Source: Paenibacillaceae bacterium (GTDB lineage Bacteria; Bacillota; Bacilli; Paenibacillales; NBRC-103111). Taken from it: 11,965 bases of DNA. Positions within the stretch are counted from its first letter, which is position 1; every line of letters begins with the position of its first letter. Where the stretch lies: positions 1 through 11,965 of the forward strand of contig JAJFMO010000204.1 in NCBI GenBank assembly GCA_020697475.1. The letters run 5' to 3'. This document shows positions 1 through 6,865 of this stretch, piece after piece. The notes beneath the pieces were generated by a model, which did not search any database, was not told where the DNA came from, and was given only the letters and a program-made list of their open reading frames with translations. Both the position numbers and the translations under genes were made by a program.

Positions 1-1149
1 CGAGAACCATTCCTTCAGCTTCCCTGCCAGACTCATCGTGATGACCATCGCCCCCATGAACAGCGGGTTCAAAATTCCGTTGACCCGGCCGACGAAGTCC
101 GCTTCGGTATTTTTGAGAATCAGCGTGTTGATGCCAATATGGATGCACGGCATAACGATGCCGCAAATAAACTCTGCGATCAGCGTCAACCACAACAGCT
201 GGGACAGCCCGAGGATAAGAAAGCCGGCAGCGCTGACGGTCATCCCGAACACCAGCAGCTTCTGCGGCGCCACTTGTTTGGCCAGCCCCATTGTCAGCCC
301 GCCGCCAGCGATCATCGCCGCGCCGTTGACAGCCATCAGCCATTGCAGCATTTCTTTCGGCAGCCCCAGCCGTTCGGTGACGAGGAAGATCATCAGCGGC
401 TGTGTCAAGCCAAGTGCTAGACCGGCCGCCGCGAAGCACCCGCCAAGCGCGGACAGAGAGCGATTGGCGAGCACGTAGCGGAATCCCGCGCGCATCTCCC
501 CCCATAAGCTCGACGTATGGTCGCGCGGAGCCGGTTCGCCGTCGGGAGGCAGCATGAGCAAGACCGCAGCGGACAGCAAGAACGCAACCCCCATCACCGC
601 AATAGCCGTATCGATACCGTATTGCTGATAAACCAACGTGCCGATGATCGGCCCAAGTATCATGAACAAGGCGAAAATCGTTTGATACATCGACATTCCC
701 ATCTGGATCATCGCTTCCGGAACGTGCAGCTTAAACAGCTTCATCCCCGACGGCTGCGAGAATTGCGACAGAATCGACGAGACCAATGTAGCGAAGAAAA
801 TCGCCTTCCAGCTGCCGAGAATCAGAGTAAGCAGCACGGCGAACACGGAGACGGCACTTAGCAGATCGCACCACACCATCGTCCGCTTCGGCCGCCAACG
901 ATCCGCGAACGTCCCCCCGATGAAGGAGAACAGGAAGATCGGCGCGAATTCCGCGACCGAAATCAGCGATACCGCCACGGCGTTCTCGCCCGTCTTCTCC
1001 ATGACATACAACAAAATAGAATAATTGCGCACCCAAATCCCGATTTGCAGAAAAAGGACAGATAACATAATGGTTCGAATAACGCGGTTGCCGAACAGCG
1101 ACTTCAACGTGACTTTCGTTGCGTCGTTCGACGCAGCATGGCCGGACAT
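1..1149 (-). CDS. MFS efflux-type transporter, C-terminus beyond window
   Basis: The reading frame starts at ATG 1149 behind the ribosome binding site AAGGGGAG and stays open to base 1 (383 codons), so the C-terminus lies outside the window; such carriers usually have about 400-430 residues. The product is a hydrophobic multi-span membrane protein. Residues 78-89 (GGTFADRWRPKR) match the major facilitator motif A in the loop between helices 2 and 3, and a central hydrophilic loop (about residues 205-220) separates the two six-helix halves. It resembles the drug or macrolide efflux branch of the family, but the substrate cannot be read from the sequence. It could export a peptide, yet it is transcribed away from the RiPP precursor gene and nothing ties it to that pathway. 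A palindromic operator overlaps its promoter, which suggests inducible repression by a regulator not encoded here. Confidence 0.88.
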   Translation of the reverse strand, partial: MSGHAASNDATKVTLKSLFGNRVIRTIMLSVLFLQIGIWVRNYSILLYVMEKTGENAVAVSLISVAEFAPIFLFSFIGGTFADRWRPKRTMVWCDLLSAVSVFAVLLTLILGSWKAIFFATLVSSILSQFSQPSGMKLFKLHVPEAMIQMGMSMYQTIFALFMILGPIIGTLVYQQYGIDTAIAVMGVAFLLSAAVLLMLPPDGEPAPRDHTSSLWGEMRAGFRYVLANRSLSALGGCFAAAGLALGLTQPLMIFLVTERLGLPKEMLQWLMAVNGAAMIAGGGLTMGLAKQVAPQKLLVFGMTVSAAGFLILGLSQLLWLTLIAEFICGIVMPCIHIGINTLILKNTEADFVGRVNGILNPLFMGAMVITMSLAGKLKEWFS

Positions 1150-1179
1150 GATAATAGCTCCCCTTAGTATAATTTACCG

Positions 1180-1207
1180 AACATTTGTTTTGATCAGAAC
1201 AAATGTT
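1180..1207. promoter_or_regulatory. 28-bp near-palindromic operator in front of the MFS gene
   Basis: The arms AACATTTGTT (1180-1189) and AACAAATGTT (1198-1207) are perfect reverse complements, and the centre TGATCA (1191-1196) is itself palindromic. Only the pair 1190/1197 breaks full symmetry. The site covers the -10 region and transcription start of the MFS promoter, the usual position for a TetR- or MarR-type repressor of an efflux gene. No such regulator is encoded in the window. Confidence 0.65.
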
Positions 1208-1231
1208 ACCAGAATTCGCCGACACAATCAA
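1203..1231 (-). promoter_or_regulatory. Sigma-A-like promoter of the MFS gene
   Basis: On the minus strand TTGATT (1231-1226) and TAACAT (1208-1203) are separated by exactly 17 bases. Each matches the sigma-A consensus at four of six positions. Transcription would begin around 1196, inside the palindrome, giving a leader of about 45 bases before the MFS start codon. Confidence 0.5.
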
Positions 1232-1300
1232 GGGTGAAAAATCGTTATAACCGATTTGTCAGCAAGCAGTTAAAGTTTACCTTAAATCTTCCAATTAGGG

Positions 1301-1312
1301 GGTCTAAAGACC
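1301..1312. promoter_or_regulatory. Palindrome GGTCTAAAGACC upstream of the RiPP precursor promoter
   Basis: This is a perfect 12-bp palindrome ending 10 bases before the -35 box of the precursor gene. Its upstream position would suit an activator or response regulator. The binding protein is unknown, and chance occurrence cannot be excluded for so short a site. Confidence 0.35.
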
Positions 1313-1322
1313 TATAAATAGA

Positions 1323-1351
1323 TTGAAATACCTCCTGATAACCCGTAAAAT
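1323..1351 (+). promoter_or_regulatory. Sigma-A promoter of the RiPP precursor gene
   Basis: TTGAAA (1323-1328) and TAAAAT (1346-1351) each match the sigma-A consensus at five of six positions and are spaced by 17 bases. Transcription should start near 1358, leaving a leader of about 45 bases that ends in a strong GGAGG ribosome binding site (1391-1395). Confidence 0.65.
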
Positions 1352-1402
1352 AAAACTGTTCATAGATTCAGGCGACATTATTCGACGAACGGAGGACAAA
1401 GA

Positions 1403-1549
1403 ATGGCATCGGAAAATTCAAAGTTGCCGTACGAGAAGCCGCAATTGACCAAGCATGCCCAACTCAGGGAAGTGACCCTGGACAGCAGCGGCGGGAATAA
1501 CGGCAAGGGCAACGATAACGGTAAAGGCAGTGCGGATGTCTTTCAATAA
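1403..1549 (+). CDS. RiPP precursor peptide with lasso-type leader (paeninodin-like)
   Basis: This 48-codon gene has a GGAGG site 7 bases before its ATG, its own promoter, and a terminator 13 bases after the stop. The leader (about residues 1-26) contains Y10-E-K-P13-Q-L15, the Y-x-x-P-x-L pattern that B1/RRE proteins of lasso pathways recognise, and Thr25 near the expected cleavage region. The tail is rich in Gly, Asn, Lys and Asp, with two related blocks (NNGKGND and NGKGS), and ends SADVFQ. A Gly30-to-Asp38 ring is conceivable, but then Thr25 would be at -6 (residue 29 = -1) rather than the usual -2, so the core boundary is uncertain. The lasso genes at 1978-4379 support the assignment but are on the opposite strand. 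Unlike paeninodin, there is no C-terminal serine for the kinase. A graspetide-like or other RiPP sharing this leader is possible. Confidence 0.72.
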   Translation: MASENSKLPYEKPQLTKHAQLREVTLDSSGGNNGKGNDNGKGSADVFQ

Positions 1550-1561
1550 GAAGATTGGCGG

Positions 1562-1592
1562 AAATAGCGTTATTCGGATAACGCTATTTTTT
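1562..1592 (+). terminator. Intrinsic terminator after the RiPP precursor
   Basis: A 12-bp perfect stem (1562-1573 with 1578-1589, core AATAGCGTTAT) closes a TCGG tetraloop and is followed by a T-rich run. It lies between the precursor and the SET gene, so it can end precursor transcripts while letting some polymerase read through into the downstream gene. Confidence 0.88.
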
Positions 1593-1628
1593 GTGTTTTA
1601 TAGCATTGCGGAATGGAGAGTGAATGAT

Positions 1629-1997
1629 ATGTTGCTCGTAAAGCCGAGCCCAGGGAAGGGCCGAGGCGTATTTGCCGGAAGGGATTTCCTCGCTGGAGAG
1701 ACGTTCGAGTTTTCGCCTGTCATCGTCATCCCCGAGAACGAACTGGTCGGGATTCGCCGAACGGTCCTATCCAACTATTTTTTCAAGTGGGGTAAAGACG
1801 GGGCGGTCGCCTTGGGAGTCGGTTCGCTGTTTAATCATTCCTACGAGCCGAATGCAACGTTTACGATTCTGATCGACCGCCAGGAAATCGAGTTCAAGGC
1901 GATCAAAGAAATCGCTGCCGGCGAGGAAATTACGATCAATTATAACGGCGATCCGCACGACCGGTCGCGCCTATGGTTCAAGGTAGACGAGACGTGA
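1629..1997 (+). CDS. Small SET-domain protein (putative lysine methyltransferase)
   Basis: The start is ATG 1629, 8 bases after the ribosome binding site GGAGAG (1615-1620); the frame is open further upstream but overlaps the precursor gene and terminator. The 122-residue product is essentially a bare SET fold: GKGRGVFA (residues 9-16), SLFNHS (66-71) with PN at 74-75, and GEEITINY (98-105), which together form the S-adenosylmethionine and lysine pocket. The closing NYNGDPHDRS segment is typical of small stand-alone SET proteins found in many Bacillales. The substrate is unknown. It follows the RiPP precursor and has no promoter of its own that I can see, so it may be expressed by terminator read-through. 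Its last 20 bases overlap the end of the convergent kinase gene. Confidence 0.85.
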   Translation: MLLVKPSPGKGRGVFAGRDFLAGETFEFSPVIVIPENELVGIRRTVLSNYFFKWGKDGAVALGVGSLFNHSYEPNATFTILIDRQEIEFKAIKEIAAGEEITINYNGDPHDRSRLWFKVDET

Positions 1998-3864
1998 ACT
2001 CCCGGATCAGCTTGTGCCAGTTGTCGCGATCGCGCCCCATGATCAGCTTGATCGAGGGCAACGAACGGGCCATGCGCGCGGAGAAGTCGAAATGCGCCTT
2101 GCCGGTGGCTGGATCGAAGCAGACCATCGTCAGCGGGAGCAGGCTCATCAGCGTCTGACCCGGAGGGAACGGCTCCACGCGGCTCTCTTCCTCAGGAGAC
2201 CAGAACGGGAAGACAAGGCCCCGCAGCCGGCTTCTGTCGATAATTCGGTCGGGATAAAGCCGGCGCACATCGGCATAATGCTTGCCATTCGGCAAGGTCG
2301 GCCACTGTTCCGGCTGCCCGAGTGCCGAGATGTGCTCCACGTTTGAAGCGAAAAACCGCGCCGGTTCATAGAAACCGATCGCCTCCATCCCGCCGTCGGC
2401 GGTCTCCTCCACGAAACAACGATCATCCGATAAGAAATGAAAACCTCGATCCAACAAATCGACCGCCAGCGACGTTTTCCCTTGTCCCGATTTGCCCAGA
2501 ATCAGCAACCCGCATCCGTCATCGCTGACCGCCGCACCGTGGTGCGCATAAACGCCGTTCTGTCGCAACAACTCAGCGAACGGATGCATGAAATCGCCCA
2601 GATGCTCCGGGGAATTCAACAAGTCGCGGTAGTAAGCGAAAGCGACGATTTTATTGGCCGCGCGATTCACGAAGGCGGTTCCCGACCACAGCTCGACGAT
2701 CCACAGGTTACCGTCATTGTAATAACGGGTCAGATGGCTCTCGTGTGTAAGCTCGGCTGTTTTGGGGAGGCGAAACGGCAGGCGCTCGTTGCTTTCATAG
2801 GCATACAAATAAACCCGGATCGCGGGAGCTTCAGCAGGCGGTGGGGTTTCAAATCCGCTCATCCACCCTCCAACGGCTTCAAGCAGCTGCGGATGGTCGG
2901 CGATAACGGTTTTCGACAGGTGCCCTACATATCGGCTGTAACGGCCGTTGTAATAATGATTCAGAAATCGCTTACCGGGGACGATGATTCGCTTCAGGCA
3001 CTGCATTTTGACCCGAAGTCTCGGGGTTGTCAGAAATTGCAGGATGTAGCGGTCTTGATCCTGTTGCTGCTTCAGGCTGGAATGAAACACGCGCGATTCC
3101 ATGGCTCCCGGACGAATAGCGGCGAGTTCGTTCATCACGGCGGCGGGGATGTCCAGCTTCGTCAACTCTCCCGCTCGTGAGAAAGCATACGACACGGGCA
3201 GGACGAGTTTATGGGTGCGAACGAGCCGGATGAACGCGTCCCAATCGAGCCGATCGCCATCTTGGCGAACGACAGCCACCATATCGAAAGCCGATGACGT
3301 CCACTCCTCATAGTGATGCTGAAACCGATGCAGGCACAGATGGAGCAACAGCATTTCAGGCTTCAGCACGAGGGAACGGAAATCGGAAGAGTCAACGAGT
3401 TCGGCATTTTCCCAGATTGTTTTATGCGGTATGGCTCCAAGATAGGGACAAGGCCCGAGGGAAAAATGAACATCGATCGGTATGATCGGATGCTGCTGAT
3501 TTAAGTACGTTATTTTGTTGGAAAGGTTCAGATGTGTCCACAAGTCCATACCCGAAGCGCAATCGTCGTACCCCAGGCTGCGAATGATCCGGTCCGCTTG
3601 CGCATAATGCCGCCGATCGATCAAGACATCGATGTCCTCCACCGGCCGGACTCCGAACGGGTAATGCGTATGGATGAGATGGCAGCCTTTCAAAGTGATC
3701 GCCGGAATCTCCTGCAAGCGAAGCGCGTCAAGCAACTCGCCCAACCGGTTGCGGATAAACAGGTTGCGCACGCCAATCTCCCGCATCGTCTCACGCGGTT
3801 CGTCACCGCGGTCGCCATCCCCGCGAATGTAATGCCACAGCGGCTCATGTCTCGGTTGATCCAT
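1978..3864 (-). CDS. Nucleotidyltransferase fused to HPr-kinase-like domain (lasso-peptide tailoring)
   Basis: The 628-residue protein starts at ATG 3864, three bases after the B2 stop, with the ribosome binding site AGGAGAG inside the end of B2, so the two genes are translationally coupled. The N-terminal half (about 1-330) looks like the uncharacterised nucleotidyltransferase family linked to lasso clusters: KG at 59-60, a THYPFGVRP stretch, then E-D77-I-D79 as the metal-binding DxD. The C-terminal half (about 340-628) is HPr-kinase-like, with the P-loop GKSGQGKT (457-464) and SDD (479-481). In paeninodin-type pathways the kinase phosphorylates the precursor and the nucleotidyltransferase is a separate gene; here both sit on one chain. 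Both key motifs are intact. Whether the fusion is natural or arose by an in-frame deletion cannot be told from one sequence. Confidence 0.85.
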   Translation of the reverse strand: MDQPRHEPLWHYIRGDGDRGDEPRETMREIGVRNLFIRNRLGELLDALRLQEIPAITLKGCHLIHTHYPFGVRPVEDIDVLIDRRHYAQADRIIRSLGYDDCASGMDLWTHLNLSNKITYLNQQHPIIPIDVHFSLGPCPYLGAIPHKTIWENAELVDSSDFRSLVLKPEMLLLHLCLHRFQHHYEEWTSSAFDMVAVVRQDGDRLDWDAFIRLVRTHKLVLPVSYAFSRAGELTKLDIPAAVMNELAAIRPGAMESRVFHSSLKQQQDQDRYILQFLTTPRLRVKMQCLKRIIVPGKRFLNHYYNGRYSRYVGHLSKTVIADHPQLLEAVGGWMSGFETPPPAEAPAIRVYLYAYESNERLPFRLPKTAELTHESHLTRYYNDGNLWIVELWSGTAFVNRAANKIVAFAYYRDLLNSPEHLGDFMHPFAELLRQNGVYAHHGAAVSDDGCGLLILGKSGQGKTSLAVDLLDRGFHFLSDDRCFVEETADGGMEAIGFYEPARFFASNVEHISALGQPEQWPTLPNGKHYADVRRLYPDRIIDRSRLRGLVFPFWSPEEESRVEPFPPGQTLMSLLPLTMVCFDPATGKAHFDFSARMARSLPSIKLIMGRDRDNWHKLIREFTSRLP

Positions 3865-3867
3865 CGA

Positions 3868-4272
3868 TTACTCTCCTGAAGTGTAAATCACCTTGTAATT
3901 GGAAACGAATTGTTCGGTATCCTGAAACACTTGTCCGTTCAGCGTCAGCCAGCAATGACCCGCCAGCTTGCCGCCCCGCTTGTCGACCCCGAGATGGATC
4001 GCGACCCCCGTCACCCCGGTTTGAAGGAGATAATAGTAAAAAAGCAAACTCTTTTTCAAGCAATTGTTGCGAATGACAAAAAATTTGCAGCGCGCGATGC
4101 GGTCGAGCAGTGCGATCTCCGTATGGACATCAGCCACTGGAGCTTCAGTTGACCTGCGAGCTTCAATCGCGGCGAGCAAGCGCGGAAGCTTGACCCAAGG
4201 CAGCAGGCAAGCCAAGCCGATGGCTAGCGCCATGTAACACGCAGTGAAGGCAGCAAGGCGCAACCGTCTCAC
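3868..4272 (-). CDS. Lasso-peptide leader peptidase B2 (transglutaminase-like)
   Basis: The likely start is GTG 4272, which overlaps the TGA stop of the B1 remnant (GTGA arrangement), giving 134 residues, the usual size for a stand-alone B2 protein. After a hydrophobic N-terminal stretch (about 7-35) comes the Transglut_core3 fold, with catalytic Cys71 in NNCLKKSL, His106 in AGHCWL and Asp118 in VFQDTE. The enzyme would cut the leader from the precursor, normally with B1 presenting the leader. All catalytic residues are present, so this part of the pathway appears intact. The frame is also continuous upstream with the truncated membrane protein, so B2 may be made as its own product or as the end of a 499-residue fusion. 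The nucleotidyltransferase-kinase gene follows at once. Confidence 0.85.
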   Translation of the reverse strand: MRRLRLAAFTACYMALAIGLACLLPWVKLPRLLAAIEARRSTEAPVADVHTEIALLDRIARCKFFVIRNNCLKKSLLFYYYLLQTGVTGVAIHLGVDKRGGKLAGHCWLTLNGQVFQDTEQFVSNYKVIYTSGE

Positions 4273-5367
4273 TTCAACGTCACGAGCCCTTCCTCGGCAA
4301 CATCGCGAACGAAAGCGATCACGTCTTGCTCGATCTGCTCTGCGTCGGCATCGTAATCGGCATGAATCTCCGCCGCAATAGGCATAGGCCAACGTATGCA
4401 CCAACCCGGCGGCCACCATTCCGGCGACCCCGGCCGACAGCGCCCAGCGGACGCGGTCGCGCAGCCAGCGATGGATGAAGTACAGCGTCGGAAAGACGAA
4501 GACAAAGGCGAATTCCTGCGCGTTCGTCGCGGCTTGACGTTCGACGTCCGACCAACCGATGATCCCGCTGAGAAAGCAGAATACGGCGGCGGCCACCGTT
4601 CCCGCCGTGCGGCTGCCGGCCCATCGGGAAACGGCGAAGTACATGCCGGCCATCGTCAACATACTGTCCAGCGGCCCGGTATATTTCAGAATATAGAGCG
4701 GGTCAAGGAACGAAAATTTGACGAGATAGCCCATAAAGATATGGAAGCCTTGCGGATAAATTCCGTCATGGAACAATATCCGTTGGTTGACGTACTTGAT
4801 CCATGCCAGCGTAACATAGGAGTCCGACATGGCCGGCGCCGCGTGGGTCAGCGCATCGGCAAACCGGATATACGCCGCTGCGGCGAAGACGAACAGGACG
4901 ATCGCCGCTTCCACCATCGTGGGGAGATGGCGGAGCCTACTCCTCCAGGCAACCGTGGCTTCCGATATCCGCTCCATGACCGATGCCTTGATTTCCGGCC
5001 ACGGGTTGTACTTACGCTCGAGATAGTCGTATACCTTCGGAATATAACTGCGGACTTGCTGTTCGTCATTTGCCTCCTCTTGCTTCATGCTCCGTTTGTT
5101 CCGCCGGTTCCGCCAAGCCCCTTGGGCCAGCGCAATCAGAATGAAAGCGGGAATAATCGCCAACAATTCGAACAATTTGATCGCCACCAGCGCGTATCCG
5201 AGCCCGATCAACAGAAGCGTCATCATCTGAAACCGCCCGACGATCCGCTCCGCCAGGTCTCCGCGCGCCTGATGGAAAATCAACCGCGGTACGAAAACCA
5301 GCAAGAACAAGAAAGCCGAGCCATATCGGATCAAGTGAACAAATCCATGCGTCCATTCCGCATACAT
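3868..5367 (-). CDS. Truncated glycosyltransferase-39-like membrane protein whose frame runs on into B2
   Basis: The start is ATG 5367, 11 bases after the PelG-like stop, preceded by AGGCGGTGAGG. Residues 1-330 (to about 4378) form a genuine multi-span protein: two N-terminal membrane helices, a basic cytoplasmic stretch, then several helices with conserved-looking segments such as SDSYVTLAWIKYVNQ, GIYPQGFHIF and SDVERQAATNAQEFAF. This resembles large GT39/ArnT-like membrane proteins of polysaccharide loci, which usually exceed 500-600 residues. After GLVHTLAYAY the natural sequence ends. The next 36 codons are an out-of-frame reading of lasso B1, and the final 134 are lasso B2 in frame. The 499-codon ORF is therefore a chimera, probably from a deletion. 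Its catalytic competence is doubtful; it may have polymerised or modified the Pel-like glycan. Confidence 0.75.
   Translation of the reverse strand: MYAEWTHGFVHLIRYGSAFLFLLVFVPRLIFHQARGDLAERIVGRFQMMTLLLIGLGYALVAIKLFELLAIIPAFILIALAQGAWRNRRNKRSMKQEEANDEQQVRSYIPKVYDYLERKYNPWPEIKASVMERISEATVAWRSRLRHLPTMVEAAIVLFVFAAAAYIRFADALTHAAPAMSDSYVTLAWIKYVNQRILFHDGIYPQGFHIFMGYLVKFSFLDPLYILKYTGPLDSMLTMAGMYFAVSRWAGSRTAGTVAAAVFCFLSGIIGWSDVERQAATNAQEFAFVFVFPTLYFIHRWLRDRVRWALSAGVAGMVAAGLVHTLAYAYCGGDSCRLRCRRRADRARRDRFRSRCCRGRARDVEVRRLRLAAFTACYMALAIGLACLLPWVKLPRLLAAIEARRSTEAPVADVHTEIALLDRIARCKFFVIRNNCLKKSLLFYYYLLQTGVTGVAIHLGVDKRGGKLAGHCWLTLNGQVFQDTEQFVSNYKVIYTSGE
4269..4379 (-). pseudogene. C-terminal remnant of lasso B1 (PqqD-like leader-binding protein)
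   Basis: In a frame different from the membrane protein, 36 codons end at TGA 4269 and read as the last two helices of a PqqD-fold protein: AAEIHADYDADAEQIEQ followed by VIAFVRDVAEEGLV. The acidic DYDxD segment and the closing helix are typical of B1 proteins next to B2. The N-terminal beta-sheet that forms the leader-binding face is absent. Upstream in this frame the translation is merely an out-of-frame reading of the membrane protein, and there is no ribosome binding site or start. B1 proteins normally have about 80-100 residues, so over half is missing. Confidence 0.75.
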
Positions 5368-5378
5368 GCCCTCACCGC

Positions 5379-6865
5379 CTAAGAAGCCGCGTATAAATAG
5401 TAATCCAGATGCTTGAGCACACGGATGACCTGTTTGGTTGTCAAAACCAAAAGCACGATCGATCCGGCCAACAGTCCCAGCACGGCGCAATAGTAGTCGA
5501 TCCACCGGCTTAACAGGAACCCGGCGATCACGTTGACGAGCAGCGAAATCCAGATCGCGCGAATGGCGAAATCCGGCTGAGACAGCGAAAACAAAATAAC
5601 CGCGTTCATCAAGGCTACCGCCACGAAGACATAAGCGACCAACGCAATATAGAACACTGTTTCTGTCACGCTGCTCTCGAACAAGCTTTTGGAGCTCAGC
5701 GTCGGAAATGCGTCGAACAACCATCTCAAAAAGACGCAAAGAATTCCTGCGCTGACCAGGGCGGTCAGAAAGCTTTGTCCAAGTCGCCGTGCGTACACGG
5801 ATAAATAATGGCGGTTCATCGATTTAGTTTCATCGCCCCAAAACGCCTTCTGACTAATCTCAATATCCATCATCAGCTTGGTGAGCACCACTTCACTGAT
5901 GCCCATCGGCAAGATCAGTACCAAGAGGGCGAAGTCCAGCCCCAGCTCATACTCGCCGCGAAACCAGATCAAGTAAGGCATGAAGTCGCTGTTGCGCGAC
6001 CAGGCGATGATGCGATCGACGAATAAGAATGCGAAATATAAGGTGCCGTAAGTAAAATAAGGCAAAATCGAAAACAAGGTCACCGACAGCTTCGGAAGTT
6101 GGGGCGACAACCCTTTCTCTTCCTTGAGCTCGGCCTTCTTGAACAAATACATAACGAGCAGCATACTGGCGATCGACACGAGCGACAAGCTGATCAGCTG
6201 CGAGACGATAATATTGATGTTTAATAGCGAGAAGAGAATGAAGACGATAATAATGCCAAGAATGATCAGACCGGTAAACAACAATTCTTTGCGTAAAATG
6301 TACATCACCGTCACCGATAGCCAGATACTGTTAAGGAAGAAGAAATACAGCAGGATGACGGCGATCATGGTGTACGGAAACATGTGAATGACGATATTCA
6401 CCAGGAAGATTGCGGCACAGATGACGAGACAACACAGAAATCCGAGTCCGATAAAATGAAACGTCACCCGTTTGGCCATATTGTAATACCCTTGGATGAT
6501 GTAAAAGAACCCCCGGCGGGCGATCGCCTGCGTGAAGCCGCCTACCGTGACGAAGCTAAGAATCGTGCCGATGGCGATGCTCGTGGCGAGTTCCACCGAA
6601 AGGTTCTCGTACGACCATAAGGAGTACTTCAGTGTCAACATGCTGGCTACGGAAATCGCCATCGGAATCGCGAAGATGACGCCGCGCAGGAATTGTCGAA
6701 TCAGCAAGCTGATCGTTTGCGCCAAGGTGAGCCGCTCCACTCGAGGATCGCGGCGATTTCGTAGCGGTCTTCCGGGCGCTGATGTTTCTTTAACACGTCT
6801 TCGAGCACTGTATCCAGCGTTGATTCGCCTCTGGCGTTCGCCGGCAATCCGATGGCCATGCTCAT
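5379..6865 (-). CDS. pelG: PelG-like polysaccharide transporter, N-terminus frameshifted
   Basis: From about 6740 to the stop at 5379 the frame encodes roughly 450 residues with about a dozen hydrophobic helices and the PelG/MOP-flippase-like segments FVDRIIAWS and DFALLVLILPMGISEVVLT, expected of a transporter moving a Pel-type polymer across the membrane. The natural start is ATG 6865, overlapping the upstream stop (ATGA). That frame gives a convincing soluble start (ESTLDTVLEDVLKKH, then EDRYEIAAILE) for about 42 residues, then loses sense and stops near 6700. The transporter frame differs by one base; upstream of 6740 it reads as arginine-rich nonsense, though open to ATG 6872. The two parts are separated by a net loss of 3n+1 bases near 6735-6750. 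A sequencing error, real frameshift or larger deletion would all fit; GTG 6740 lacks a ribosome binding site. Confidence 0.75.

Noticed and set aside
731..1231. A minus-strand frame overlapping the MFS gene start
   Set aside because: The adjacent frame encodes a recognisable MFS protein with motif A and a ribosome binding site; this one has no hydrophobic pattern.
1352..1402. Possible riboswitch in the precursor leader
   Set aside because: The leader is only about 45 bases, has only a 4-bp GTTC/GAAC pairing, and matches no c-di-GMP or other aptamer consensus I know.
4269..4505. A 78-codon frame that could be read as a complete small B1 protein
   Set aside because: Only the last 36 codons look like PqqD; the rest is the membrane protein read out of frame, and no ribosome binding site precedes the ATG.
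4396..5382. A 328-codon plus-strand frame opposite the membrane protein
   Set aside because: Antisense shadow with low-complexity Arg/His/Gln composition and no ribosome binding site.
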